64,000 nucleotides of DNA from Onchidella celtica (taxonomy: Eukaryota > Mollusca > Gastropoda > Systellommatophora > Onchidiidae). Each line of letters opens with the position of its first letter. Positions within the stretch are counted from its first letter, which is position 1. Where the stretch lies: assembly GCA_963931925.1 (NCBI GenBank), contig OZ007569.1, positions 69,936,920 through 70,000,919 on the forward strand. The letters are read 5' to 3'. The notes under the pieces were generated by a model that saw only the letters and a program-made list of their open reading frames with translations, had not been told where the DNA came from and made no database searches. Below, piece by piece: positions 21,200 to 34,000 of this stretch. A program made the position numbers and the translations under genes.

Positions 21200-23705
21200 G
21201 ATTAAAATTTATCCATATCATCTCCCCCCCCCCTCCGCCAGAACAAGAAATAATAAAACAAGTAAAGTGAGGTGTAAATGCCAAGGGCAGCGAACCTCCT
21301 AAAATAAAGACCTCAAATTAATCTTCTATAATTAAATATGCAGAAAAGTCGGTGGTGAATTCACAAGGTTGCCAACAAATCTTAGTTTTAAAATGATTTT
21401 TCATTCTGAGAAGACGATCAAGCTAAGCTTATTATTCACAATAGGAAAGTGAAACAGGCAAAAATACACGTAGATCTAGGCCTAATTGACAACAGTGGTC
21501 GGCAGCCCTGGCCTTCCCCACCCTCGTTGTACGGGAAGAGGAAAAGCTGACTACACCCCTTCTCCCCTCACTTTCACCTTAATGAAGATCATTTATGTCG
21601 GTTTTTTTTAAAAAATATTTTGCCAATGATGCATGAGCATGTAGAATCTAGGTTTAGTTTCTCTGCTCGAGACGAATACGAGATTTTCTCATTGAGGCTA
21701 ACTGTAAGAGAGGCAAAAATGTGCCAGGCTGAAGAAGAGAGCTTTGATTAGGAAAGAACTAGTTAAATGTGCTATTTATCGAGCACTTAAAGATTTTCCT
21801 GTATTTGCAGATTTAGAAAATTTCATCAGTTGTAGTAGGGATCCCACAAAAACTTACAGAAAAACAAACAAACAAAACAACTCCGATTACTATTAAAAAT
21901 TTGTACTATCCCATGAGAAAGTCCCTTTACTCAAGGAAAAGGCTTATGCGTATAATAATAACGTCACGTGATTCCCTGTTCCAAGCTGATTGGACAATGA
22001 TGTCAACACTGAATTGTCGTGAGAACAAAATGGCTGACTGATCACTGCATCGATGCTTATATTTGCCTAATAACTTCAATTTACTCGATAAAATGAGCAC
22101 ATTTTGTGACTTTGGTTAATTTTATCCAGGCAGTAAGTATTCTTCCACACATTTATAATGCTTTTTTTCGCAATGCAAATGCTGATACTTTACCGGTGGA
22201 TGAAAAATTGAAACCGATATCGTCAGCAGACGAGAAAACCAAAATCTCAGTTGCCATTGCTCACCCTCACAATGACCGCCGTGGTTTGGTTAATGCATGG
22301 GTGAGCAATCCCACTATGCAGTTTGAAGTTTTAAGGCATAGCATTAGAAATAATATTCAGTTGTACAGAGAATTCTTCGAGTATTCAAGGGTCTTGTCAT
22401 GCCAAACGGGGAATTCTATGGCAAATCATTTAATTTTGCAGTGTAGACTAGACTATGCCTAGTCTACTTCGACCAGAGACGTAGAGTATGTGAATAGATA
22501 GGCGATAGGGTTTAAGAATCTAGATCTAGAATATCAAAATCGAGGCTCTGGATTCCAGGTTGTTGGCCTACCTTAATTTTTTTTTTCATGTGATAGCATT
22601 GAGCAGTTGAATTAGATTCTAGATCTAGATCTAGTAGATCTAATCTAGATCTAGATTCTAGATCTAGATCCAGATCTATAATTTGAATTTTCAGTGCAGT
22701 TAGGCCATCCTCATTGCAGATCTCTAGATTTTAGGTCTAGATCTAGAATCTATTCCTTTTGCTAGGCCTGAATCAATTTTAAAGTTTCATCAAGCAAGTA
22801 AGAAATTGAAGAGTTCCATGCCTTAACCACTTTGAACTCTTGTAATTCCTCACAAACTTCCTTTTTGTTTTCTAGTTGAAAGGAATGGAGAGAGATATGG
22901 ACAAGATTAGGGTTGGGAAAAAGGTCAGGGTTTGCGAATAGATTTAGGAGGATTAGGGACAGCCAAGACCCACTATACCAAGACGGTGCAATTCAAGCAC
23001 TTCCGTCCGCCGAGCCAGGAGTGTCTAAAAATAGTCCGGCGTGTACAATCGTAAACACAGGCAGGCGGTCCGTCGTACGTGTTAATCGAGGAGACCAGTA
23101 CTCCTTTGTGAAGAATCAAAATAACACGTTGCAAGGCTGTTTGCCGACTTGAATTTTATGTCTATTATAATAAATTGGATTTCAGACATACACCTGTGCA
23201 CTCCTCATACAGTCCCAATATTGTTGTGTTTAGTCTAATGCATGTGTGCTATGGATAATGGAGATCATCAGCTGTGTGTTTGTGTTTGTGAAGAGGGAGT
23301 GTCGTAAAAATCTAATTGCTAATTCAACTTTCGGTATAAGGGCATCGCCTTTTTGTTTGTTTGAGGAAGCCGTAAAACCTCATCGATGAAATACTGATTA
23401 ACTTTCTCAAAGCTAAGGAACCTCAAACGTACAATCAATAATTATGTGAATGAACTTTTCCACTTGATCATCCCGAATTTCTTTTAAAGAAAGTGTTTTG
23501 TTGTTGTTGTTTCTTTCTTTCTTTCTTTCCTTTTTCCTTATTAATCTTCAAGCAATAGAAATTCAATCAGAAACAGTGCCCCAAAACAGAAAATTTCAGG
23601 AAAGAAAGTTAGAAAACTGAAAAAGCTGTAATACGAGTAACACCTTTTAAACGTTCATTATCACAGAATACTGCGGCTTGATTTTGTTGAGTTTTTGTTG
23701 ATTTT
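21200..23705. other. Intergenic, no recognised gene
   Basis: Contains CTAGATCTAGAT palindrome clusters, a hairpin at 22443-22467 (GTAGACTA...TAGTCTAC) and weak similarity at 22863-22960 to the interior of the 5237-5501 MITE. An open frame at 22106-22462 (118 codons) has no recognised motif and is probably chance or relic. Confidence 0.45.
22605..22752. repeat. CTAGAT palindromic repeat cluster
   Basis: Repeated TAGATCTAGATCTAG units, each self-complementary, at 22605-22680 and 22725-22752. Short clusters of the same motif occur at 9099-9112, 24633-24653 and 36209-36232. Confidence 0.85.
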
Positions 23706-23711
23706 TTGAAT

Positions 23712-24060
23712 AGCCCATCTGGTCACTTTTCCTACTTCATTACCCTTTTTCTGCTACCCTGGTTATCTCTACACTTTTTCATAGAATTGGAAGATGTGAA
23801 TTTCCTCTCTGGTCTGATGTATGTGAGAACTTCATTCAAAGTTTGTGTTTTATACCCATTTATTTTCTTTAATCGTTTAAATAATGGCCCATCTGGCCTC
23901 TTTTCCTACTTCATTCCTCTTGTTCTGCTATCCTGGCTATCCCTACACTTTTTCATAAGATTAGAAGATGTACCGGTACAGTTCCCCTTTGGTTTTATGT
24001 ATGTAGGAACTCCATTCAAAGTTTGCAGTTTATACTCATTTATTTGCTTTAATCATTAAA
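23712..24060 (+). repeat. 174-bp tandem duplication
   Basis: CCCATCTGG starts two copies at 23714 and 23888. Both share CTTTTCCTACTTCATT, TCTACACTTTTTCATA or a close variant, and CATTCAAAGTTTG. The second copy differs mainly by an inserted CCGGTACAG-like stretch. Open on +, but no domain seen. Confidence 0.9.
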
Positions 24061-26063
24061 TTAATTCTTTGAATAGATGCTCTATTGTAAAGTTCTTGGG
24101 TCATAAAGAAAATATCACTGTTTACTTCATGCCACCATTAAATCTTTGCTAACCGAGCCATGACTGGGCACACCATACGCGCTGGGTCAGTCTAGCAGAC
24201 AACGCACGCGGCGGAACTCTTTGCCTTTGTATTTAATGATCGATTGCACCGTCTTGGTATACTGTGTCTTGGGGGACAGGCTGGTTGGGATTCATGGAAC
24301 CTTTCCTGACCAGCAACCTGGGAAGGAATTTCATTTGAGTTTCACATTAATGGGGATATTACAAGGATGCGTCTTTAGGAGCGTACATGTTGGGGGTGGG
24401 GGGTTACAGGGGAGACAGCACCCCCTGTCAAGTTAGTTCCCAATACACATGTGGATGTTTTTATAAAAAGTAAATGCACAGCTGGGCACTTAATACACTG
24501 AACATAACATTGATGTCGGACTAAAATTGTGTAACTCATATGGTACTCCTGCAATCTGAGTATTAGACTGGTATTAGGCCGGGGATGTGACATACATAGA
24601 AGAAACAGCTCTTAGAAAATAAATCGTGTTCTGGATCTAGATCTAGATCTAGTTAGGCTTATAAATGTGTAGGGATGGGTGGTACTAGCATTTTTCAGTG
24701 CAGTGGTTCCCTATTCTGTGGTAGATAAACTTCTCATTGGAGTTGACACAAGTTCTGAGATATGATGTCACGGCTCTTTGATGACAGGTAGATCTGAAGT
24801 GAAAGGTTTTGACACTGGATGCTAGTTTATTTGAGATTGACCCCGTCTGACCCAAGGACTGAATGAATAGAAATGCATGCATAACTGTTTAGGTCGTGTT
24901 ACACAATGGTGAACAGTCACAGGTTAGTTGACTGTCTGCTTCTAGGTGTAGATCTAGGATATCATCAATAAAAAGTAATGCAAGTGACGTAAGCAGTGAG
25001 ATGCAGCTATAAATCCATTCGTACTAGTAGGTCAATTGTCAGAGTTTCCAGACTGAGAATCAGAACTAGATCCAGATTCTTGATCACCACCATTCAAGCT
25101 TTCATCATCACTGAATGAAAGCTCGGAGTCAGATCTGTCCAATGCTTGGGTAAATAAATCCATTGTTTGCTGAGCTGTCAATCAACGAGGCCTTTTTCCA
25201 ACATCAGAGGCCACGGTTGGAACCCTTGTTCATCTGCAGTTGTATACTAAACAGCTGATTTCCATTTAAACAAAAATCTCAGGCTTCACTGAAGTGCAAA
25301 AAGGTGTCAAAACTGGCGCTACATTCGCTAAACTAGGCCAAACCGGATGGAAACAAACTTACAAAAGCCTACTTTCGATAGAAATTGCCGCAATTAGGAC
25401 TGGTCGCTAAATATTGAATTGTCGTAAAAAAATATGATGGGCACAGAGCAAGCCGAATAACTCAGCTTGCCGGTCTTTTTGTTACAACATCGCGCCAAAT
25501 GACTCGGCTCGCCGGACATGAAGAGTTAAAGAATTACATTTTCTGAATGTGCCAGAAAATGTTCAAATTTCGTAACTTAACTTAAATGCCTGCTAGCATG
25601 TTAAAAGCAATGGATAAACTGTACCATTAGTGAAGGAAATCACCACGCGTCCGAGGTTTATTTCATCAGGTGCTAAAGACTAAGAGTGAGAAGTCAAAAA
25701 AAAAGATGCTGAATATTGCATCATTTAGACACATTTCGCCAGAGGGAATTTTATTCTGCTTTTGCATGAAGCCATTCTGAAATTAATACTCAGATTCGAT
25801 TTTATGGATGTTGTTTCAGTTGAAAAATGATTAAACTTTCATCATATGATCAGGATAAGACTTTGGCCCTGAGGTTGACATTTGCATGGAAATGCCCAAC
25901 TATAAAGCGAATAAATTAAAAGAAATTTTTGAAATTTGGCAGCAGTGCCTGTGTTTAATGGATTTATACATTTAAAAAAAGGATGGGGAGGAGTACCATA
26001 TGAGTTACGCAATTTTGGTCTTGCACCTGTTTCATGTTCTGTGTGTTCATTACGGAGACCCGC

Positions 26064-26505
26064 ATTTACTATAAAAACATCCACATACAGGACTATTTTG
26101 CCAGGAGGGGCTGCGCCCGTCCACACACACACACGGACTCTCCTAAAGTGGCGTCCATGTAATATCCTTATTGTGTAACTCAAATGGAACTCTTCTTAAA
26201 GGAAGGAAAGGGAATTTACTATAAAAACATCCACATAGAGGATTAATTTGCCAGGAGGGGCACAGTCCCACCGCTCACGGACACTTCTAAAGTTGCGTCC
26301 TTGTAGTATCCCTATTGTGTAACTCAAATGGAACTCTTCTTAAAGGAAGGAAAGGGAATTTACTATAAAAACATCCACATAGAGGATTAATTTGCCAGGA
26401 GGGGCACAGTCCCACCGCTCACGGACACTTCTAAAGTTGCGTCCTTGTAGTATCCCTATTGTGTAACTCAAATGGAACTCCTCTCAAAGGAAGGAAAGGG
26501 AATAC
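26064..26505 (+). repeat. 144-bp tandem repeat, three copies
   Basis: Units begin TTTACTATAAAAACATCCAC near 26066, 26214 and 26358. Copies 2 and 3 have an exact 144-bp period and are almost identical; copy 1 is diverged. Part of the unit (ATGTGGATGTTTTTATA) appears inverted at 24448-24464, followed by a direct TGTGTAACTCATATGG piece at 24528, so the unit derives from a dispersed repeat. Confidence 0.9.
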
Positions 26506-26509
26506 AGAG

Positions 26510-27953
26510 ATCTGCTGTAATGTGGGAGGGGAAGCAATACTTATACCACTTTGCATTACCCGAGTCATGAGGTGAAGGTCAGAACCTTAGGAATCAGCAC
26601 TGTGCCCAGCTCTAATTAAATGTGTGTTGACGCATTTGACACCACAAGCCATACCTGGTGCCAGCTTACATAAAAAAAAATAATACCATGAATGCATGCT
26701 TCACCAAACTTTGCAGTTGCTTTTGGGGGTAGGGAGGTGGGGGGAGGGGGACAAGGATTGGAAAACAGGCATTAGGGCCTTGTAAATTTTATCACAATTT
26801 CCATTCATTTTTTCAGGGAGGGGCAGTGGTACTTGCATTATTATATAATTTTGCTGTTTTTCCATGAAATATGTGCATTATATTGTGATGCTGAGTAATT
26901 GTGAACAGTGAGAGTAAATGAATTTTACAGAACTGTGTGATTTTAGGAACTATGGAAGTTTCAATTCTGAATACAGGCATTGATTTGTTGGATATGAAAA
27001 TGGGGAGCAGTTAAAGCATGAAACTATAACATATTCGCGGAAAGAGTTCTGTATGTCCAACCACTGAACTGTTACAATTCTTTACACACTACATTGATTT
27101 CTGTGCACAGCCAGCCCAATTAGGAAACCATTATTCTTGACAGTCAGATTTCCTTTTTGTTTTCTGGTTGGTATGAGCTAGGATTATGGATTGGTAAGTA
27201 AGTTTTGGGTTACGGATGAGGGCAGAGTTAGTGATAGGCATCTTTCTTGTTTTGGAGGAGTTCCATATTTCCCAACCACTTTATTTATCCCTGTCCCTAC
27301 CCCTGGAGTTTTTTTTGTCAGTTAACTGTCTCGCTTCATCACAATTTATTTTTTCAACATTCAGTACCCTTTCAGGCTTTTATGGTTGACAGTTGTGATT
27401 TAAATTTTAGTGGTTGTAAAGGCCTAACATTATTTTTTTTTAATTTTGAGACTAGAGTGAGGTTAAATGATGTTTAAGGATTCATGAAAGTATTATTATA
27501 ATATACATGTCATCTTGCAATATATTTGTGATCAACCTTTATTTTGAGAACTTCACCAAGTGTATGTGCAGCCTGCACAGTGAAATTACTTATTACAGGT
27601 GATTTCCAGCCCTGGGTAGGGAAAAGATTTTATTTCTTGGCTGCTGATGTGGAAAAGGCTAAATATCCTTTGTCTCAAAATTTTAACGATTGCAAAAACC
27701 AGCTGTGGTCTGTATAATATGGTGGATGCATGACTTTTATGTTAAGATTTGGTAAGGAGAAAAAAAAAATAGCTGGAAACAAAACATCATGTGACCCTCT
27801 ATTGAAAAAATGTGAAATACAAGAAAACTTATTTGTAATGTTTTCCAATGCTTGTGCCAGTGACATACTGCAAGCTTAATTTGCAGTAATGTTTGATTTT
27901 ATCTATCAGACCCAGTTGCCAGTGGTGTGTACCTTACAGGTATTGGCAGACCC
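26510..27953. other. Flank upstream of the PLC-beta start, no recognised gene
   Basis: AT-rich. It includes weak similarity at 27148-27235 to the 5237-5501 MITE interior (TTCCTTTTTGTTTTCTGG). A possible acceptor TCTATCAG just before 27910 could open the first visible PLC-beta exon, but no upstream untranslated exon or promoter can be shown. Confidence 0.4.
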
Positions 27954-28037
27954 ATGGCCAAGCTTTTTGAATTTTGCTGGAGGATCCCAGTGCCAGATGT
28001 GCTGCAGATTGGTTGTGTCTTTGACATCTGGGATGAG
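27954..28037 (+). CDS. PLCB4: PLC-beta exon 1
   Basis: Twenty-eight codons, MAKLFEFCWRIPVP to VFDIWDE, ending GAG|GTAAGC in phase 0. The ATG is chosen because MAK-x-(Y/F)EF-x-W is where family members start. Upstream in frame no conserved sequence is seen. Confidence 0.88.
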
Positions 28038-31000
28038 GTAAGCATGCTGTTTCAGCGTCTGAAAGCTCTTAGCAAGTAATCAGATCTGAGGTAAACTTTG
28101 AACTTGAAGATTGCTGAAGAACATTAAAATTTTAAAAAAGGAATCATGTAAGATTCCAAATGCAACACCACAGCTCATAGTTCTCAAATCACTGTTTTAT
28201 GCTTCTAAGATTTCCTTATCTGTATACAATAGCAGGTTAGTGCTTTGCTATGCCGCTAAATGAATTATAATACAACAGTCGAACTCCTTGACCTTACAAT
28301 TTAGATAAAACTCTGGAAGTTTTGGATCACTTTGATTCTGTAGCTGGCTGGCCAAGACTGACATGAAATGAATGAGCCATCAACTTCTTTGAAATACTAT
28401 TCCATTTTCAATGGATGTAGTGTAGAATAATAATGCATCCAGTTATGAAAAAATTTTCATTACCAGAAATGAAAAGTCTTTAGTGAGCCCACCCAACCTG
28501 TCAGAGCTTGCACATGTGAGGCAACAGAAAGAATTAATTATATGTTTGCGGCAGGCAATAGAAAGAATTAATAATATGTTTGCGGCCACCCAACTTGAGA
28601 AAATCAAGCACAATGATGTTTAGGCCAAAAAAGAAAAAAAAAAATGCTACTACTGTTACAGAAAATGCTAGCAGACATAAGGAACTAATTTGGTGAAATG
28701 AAAAAATTGATATTTCGAACCTAAATCGGTGTTTTGCACAACTTTTTTTAATTTGGGCAACTGTGACATATTACTGATTCTGTGCTGTCACCATACATGT
28801 TCGCACATATATTTTTCATATCAGTGGTTTGGAACTTGAGCTGCTTGATTTCTAGTAATTATGTTGGATAAGGTGTCTGATTCCTTTTAAATTCAGATTG
28901 TAAGGAACCATCTTTGAAGCTGAATTTATACAGGATGTTTAGAAAAGTCCGGTGTTATGCTGTTCACTCTAACATAGCATAAGAACATAATCTGTGATGG
29001 AGTAGGAATTGTTTTGGACATTTATATCAACTGAAAAAAATAATTCATTTCATTGGGAGGAATAAAAAAATACTTATCTGGCATAGAAATTGAGCAGTCC
29101 AAGTTGCCAATGATAAGAGACCTCTTAAGTCTTATTATAATGTTGTTACTAAAATTGGTCACAGATTTATAATTTGTTGTGACACTTGATCTCTTTATTT
29201 TTCCCAGGAGTATTCTGTGTATGAGTCCAATTGTATGGTGAAAGTGGATGAATATGGCTTTTTTATCTGCTGGAAAAGTGAAGGCCGGGTGAGTAGACTC
29301 ACGGTCAAATATCCAAATACTAAATAGATCAAAACACTAAAAAAGGTCTTTGCCATGCTCTGTGGTAAACAGTTTAGATTTGTTTGAATCTGTGATGCAA
29401 AAGCATCTTGAAAAGTTTCCTTTTCAAGAATGATTTTCCTCTTCTGCCCAGTTTTCTCAATGTCGCTTTAGAATATTCATGGAAAAATATCGAGGCGGGG
29501 AGGGAAAATGATGAGCAAAATTGCTCTGCTATATGATCAGTATTATATTATTACCACTTGCCAGGCCAACATTTCAACGGTAAAAAAAAAGCCTTTGGTT
29601 ACAAGCCTTCAAAATTTGCTTTAAGCTCCAATTTGTAATTTTTGGGGGATTAAGGGAGAAGGCTCGTTTGTTTATCAGCTGGAGAGTTTTCACCATTGAA
29701 GTAGGATCATGGCAAAAGTGAAACGTAAAGGGAAAGAAAAAAAATTGGTACGCAGACATTGTCCCGGCATTTCCATATGCTTTGGATCAAGGAATCACTT
29801 TGTCATTACGATGGGATTTGAGGATATCACCATCGTCTTAGATTTGCTTTTGTACATTTTAACACGCGAAAATTAGAGTTCTTTTGATTAACTTAAGAGG
29901 AATACATATGCCATGTGAACATGCATGAAAGGAAAACTATGCTCTGAAGCCTGCAGGTTTAGGTGAGAGAGTATTTTTCTCTCTTGTTCCTTTACTTTCT
30001 TTGAATTCATATGTGAAGGGAAGAATCACTTTTCTTGGGAGAAGCTCCTCTCTTTTCTTTTGTCAAGTTTAATATTTGAGCAGTCTTAAAAATGGCCAGC
30101 ATTTTGTCACTGGCATTAAATTGTTGGTTAGGAATAAATTGCCCCTAACAGGTGTGAATTTGTATAAAATGAACTGAGTTTTTTGGGGGGTGGGGGGTTG
30201 TTTTCGTCAGTCAAGGAAAGTTCTGCTATGTTATTGGCTTAATACTTGCATTTTAACAGTGAATAGTTATGGAGAATGAAGGATAGAGTGGAGAGACAGA
30301 GATAATTTGTGCGCATAATTTCACTGGTCCCTGTTTCAGCTTGTTGCGTCACTGTGATTTCCTTAGGGATATTTTTTGGTGACAACTGCAGCACTTAATG
30401 AATGGGGTAATAGTATTTGAACCCTGCAGCTTTGCTTGTATGTTTTTTATCTAAGGCAGCTCCGTATATTTAAGGATCTGACCATAAATTTGTCTCATCT
30501 GGCCATATAACTAATGCCATCCAAACCATTAACTTTTACAGTGGTCAGTGAAATGATTGATTCCTTAACTCTTGTCTGGCTAACGCTATACCTTCATAAT
30601 GTTGCTTGCACAGTTTGGGACTGTGGACTATGGGCGGTCGGAGGGGGCTTCTGGTTGGGTTTCCTTCTGTCCAATCGTTCTGTGAGATCAGTCTACCGTC
30701 TTTCGTTTTCCTCGCACTAAGAGTGCCGACCCAGTAGATCCGACTACTCAGTTTGCTTTCAGCTGTTTTTCTTCCAGCATTCCTTCGATAAAACATCGGA
30801 ACGGATATACAACCAGTTTGAATCAGTTTCGATGTTTTATCGAAAGTTGTGTTTGGCGGGAATGGGCTCATTAGAACAATGGATGCGGAAAGGTTGCAAC
30901 CTATTTTGTTGCTCTGGTTAAAGAGAAAACGATCTAAACGAAGACGTAACTGGGCGCACCCAATATTTAAAGAATGAGACATTTATGGCGAGTACATGTA

Positions 31001-34000
31001 TCATCATATGTTAGAACAAATTCTAATTGATAAAGAAAAATGTGTTGCTTACATTCGAATGGAGCCAGAAACATTTTTTTACTCTTCTTGAAATGATTGG
31101 GCCACACATAGAGAAGAAAACAACAAACAATCGGAAGCTTCTACCGAAGAACGGCTCATCATTACGTTAAGTGAGTTGTGTGACATATTAAGCGAAAGTG
31201 TAAAACCATACGTAAATTTGCACCTTTTCTTGAATCGTATCACCTACTGTTTTGTGATCACAACACTTTTTCTTTTAATATGCAATAGTTCCAATATAAA
31301 GAAATTCAATTGATTATTTTTCAAAAGCCAGACGTGCATACCCTGGTTTTCACTAATTTCAGTGCTTTGGGCCTGTCTTGCTTCAACCAAGATCTAGTCC
31401 TTACAATCCTATGTCAAGGGGCTTAAGTAAAATTATATTAACATTTGGGGATATTGAGAATGAATTGCGAAGTGTTTTAAATCCTTTGTGGATATGAAGT
31501 TTTTTAAAGTTATTTATCTATCTTTCAAGAGGCTCGAAACTGCATGTTGATAGGCTTTTATCAGTCGCTTTGTAGAATCTATGTGGCAAGCAATAAAAGA
31601 ACTCGCATGCATCATGTGCAATTATGGGATGTTTTAACGCCCCGTGTCCGTATTCGCATCAGTTTCCTATTGTTTAGCTGCAGTACAGACAGTTTTGTTA
31701 TCAGTGATGTATGCGTCCTCTCCTGTTTGCCCTTTCCCCCAGAGGGCACCGTCTTTTCTGAGAATTCCTTGTTTCATTGCTCATTAACTACAGTAATATG
31801 TGACTCTCGTTCAGGCCTACTCGCCGTGTTCCCATGACTGTCTAGCATACTGGGGATTACATTATGCACTTATAATTAAGTAGAATTCCCCTTTCTCTCC
31901 TTGAGGGGTGGTTGGTGTGCGCTTCTTGGTGTGCGGGGCCCTTATCGTTCAGTTATACACTGTATGTATTCTGTCTTGCTTTTTCCTAGCACAGCGTGAC
32001 TGTTATCAGAGAGTATAGATTTATAGAGAGATCTTACTTCCGCCAGATCGCGAAACTAGGTCGCTGCGGTAAACAAGAAATTGAAGAATTGAAAGAGACC
32101 TTTACCAGAGATAGTGTGCATATCTGTTTACTGTGGTTGGTTCATATATCTGGGCTGATTGAAACTATTTACAACCGTTTGTAAGCTCCTACGCCCCTTG
32201 GAAATGCACAAACGGATATTGTTTACCACAGCGCCCTACTTCCCGCTCCATGCTAACAATGGTTTCGCAGAGCCTCCTGTCTCTGCAGTGCAAATGAACC
32301 AGTAGTGAAACCTCTCTATACATACATACTTTCTGGTGTTAACATGTTATGGTGTCCACGTGCTTTCTTCAAACTTAAACCCAAAATTCAGACTGCCCTC
32401 TTCTGACTGAGCCTTTGACAATCAGTTGTCGTGATCAGGATTCACAAACCAGGAAGGGTGTCCCCTCCAGATGTCAGGGTGTAGGATCTTGGGGATATTG
32501 TAAAAGTCCCCCCCCCCCCTGATGTCAGAATCTCATCCTAAGTTTATAGATGGTATCCTAAAGTTGTGTTGGGTGTTAGTTTGACTGCATTTTTATAATC
32601 GAGAGTTTTATGATTTATTATTTATTCAATCTAAATCTAACTTCCATACCATGCCAAATACTAAAGAACAATCTGAGTAAATTTCAATAATCAGACCTGC
32701 AGGGTCACATTTTATTACGTTAAGTACACTAACAATTCCGACTAGATCTATTTATGTGGTAAGGATAAATAGCAGCAGCATCAAATCCACAATTAATAAT
32801 ATTTCATTATAAGTCTAGCTCTATATTTCCGATAATATCATTCAACTTCTGTGCTTGCTAATTCTCTAATTAAACTATTTCTATATGTATCTAAGATCTA
32901 AGCTGCTGACTGTATGGCAATTACTATGTTACTATAGTCTCTGGAGACATAAGGTCATCTCAGATATTTATGCCTAACTTATAATAGGTCGAGCCCGTCA
33001 AAGACAAAGCGACGTCGGCCCAGATAAATACAGAGATCTAACTCTAGGATGGGCTGGTAACTCCCAGCCTCACCCAGACAATTCAATCACAATTCACAGT
33101 TATGTATTTCATACACTAATAACTATTGCAGCTCTAGATGAGTTTAACTTCGCCTCTTGCATTCGCTGGCAATCATTCTAGGTAGATCCCTCACGACTCT
33201 CCCACGGATAAATGTCGTGCTCTTCCTCTTATTCATTGCCAATGTCATCAACAGGTTCTGTCTTCAATTACTTACGATTGTTCTGGCGCTAAGGCCAGAA
33301 ACAGTAGAAAAAGCGGTCTCATGTTCAACTGAGCCATATGGAGCTCTCTCAAAGTCTATGGAGCTCTAGACCTGATGTAGCAATACAACTTATGATTCTT
33401 CAGGCAGAATCTCGCCGAAACCCTCACAGCTTGAATTATCTGCACGGAATGAATTAAGAAGTGCTGTCCGCACGGTTTGCGCTGCATCGCGATCCTTCCG
33501 CTAACCCTCATTGGTTAGTCCTTTTACCTGTATTATAATTTATTAGCATACTACTGTTTATCACGGGGTCGAGAACTGCTCTGTCATTCCTAGCTCTACA
33601 TTTATTCTATCTCGCCCCACCTTCTTTCCATCTATAAGAAAAAAGTGTTTCAAAAACAAACTGTTCACGAGAACAGCTCAAGGACAAATTACGCTGGTTA
33701 TAACTAACAAGATCGTAAAAGATTAACACACTGAATTCGTGACCTAGCACGGCATTTATGAGACAATGTGATCTTGACATCAGTCATACTTGACAGTTAA
33801 CTAAAAATGGGAGTCACTGCTTTATGGCGTAGGACCCTAAAAACTACTAATTTACTTCACTTCTTCTTCTTCTTCTGATTTTCACTTTCAGTCGTGGCAT
33901 CTTCTCTATGTTCTGAATTTCCATCATTTCTGTCTTCCCACTTCTGTTTCCACTTTGAAAGAAAAACTTCAAACAATGGCCTCCAACTTCACCCCACCCT

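Noticed and set aside
22106-22462. 118-codon + frame that looks compositionally normal
   Set aside because: No recognised motif, no splice context and neighbouring repeat sequence. Could be an element relic, but I cannot support a product.
26064-26505. CRISPR-like array
   Set aside because: Direct 144-bp tandem units without unique spacers, in a eukaryotic genome.
30545-30982. 145-codon - strand frame
   Set aside because: The conserved Harbinger-like residues are on the + strand; the - frame is a shadow.
32620-33990. Possible LTR retrotransposon remnant
   Set aside because: No paired LTRs, primer-binding site or gag/pol motif could be seen.
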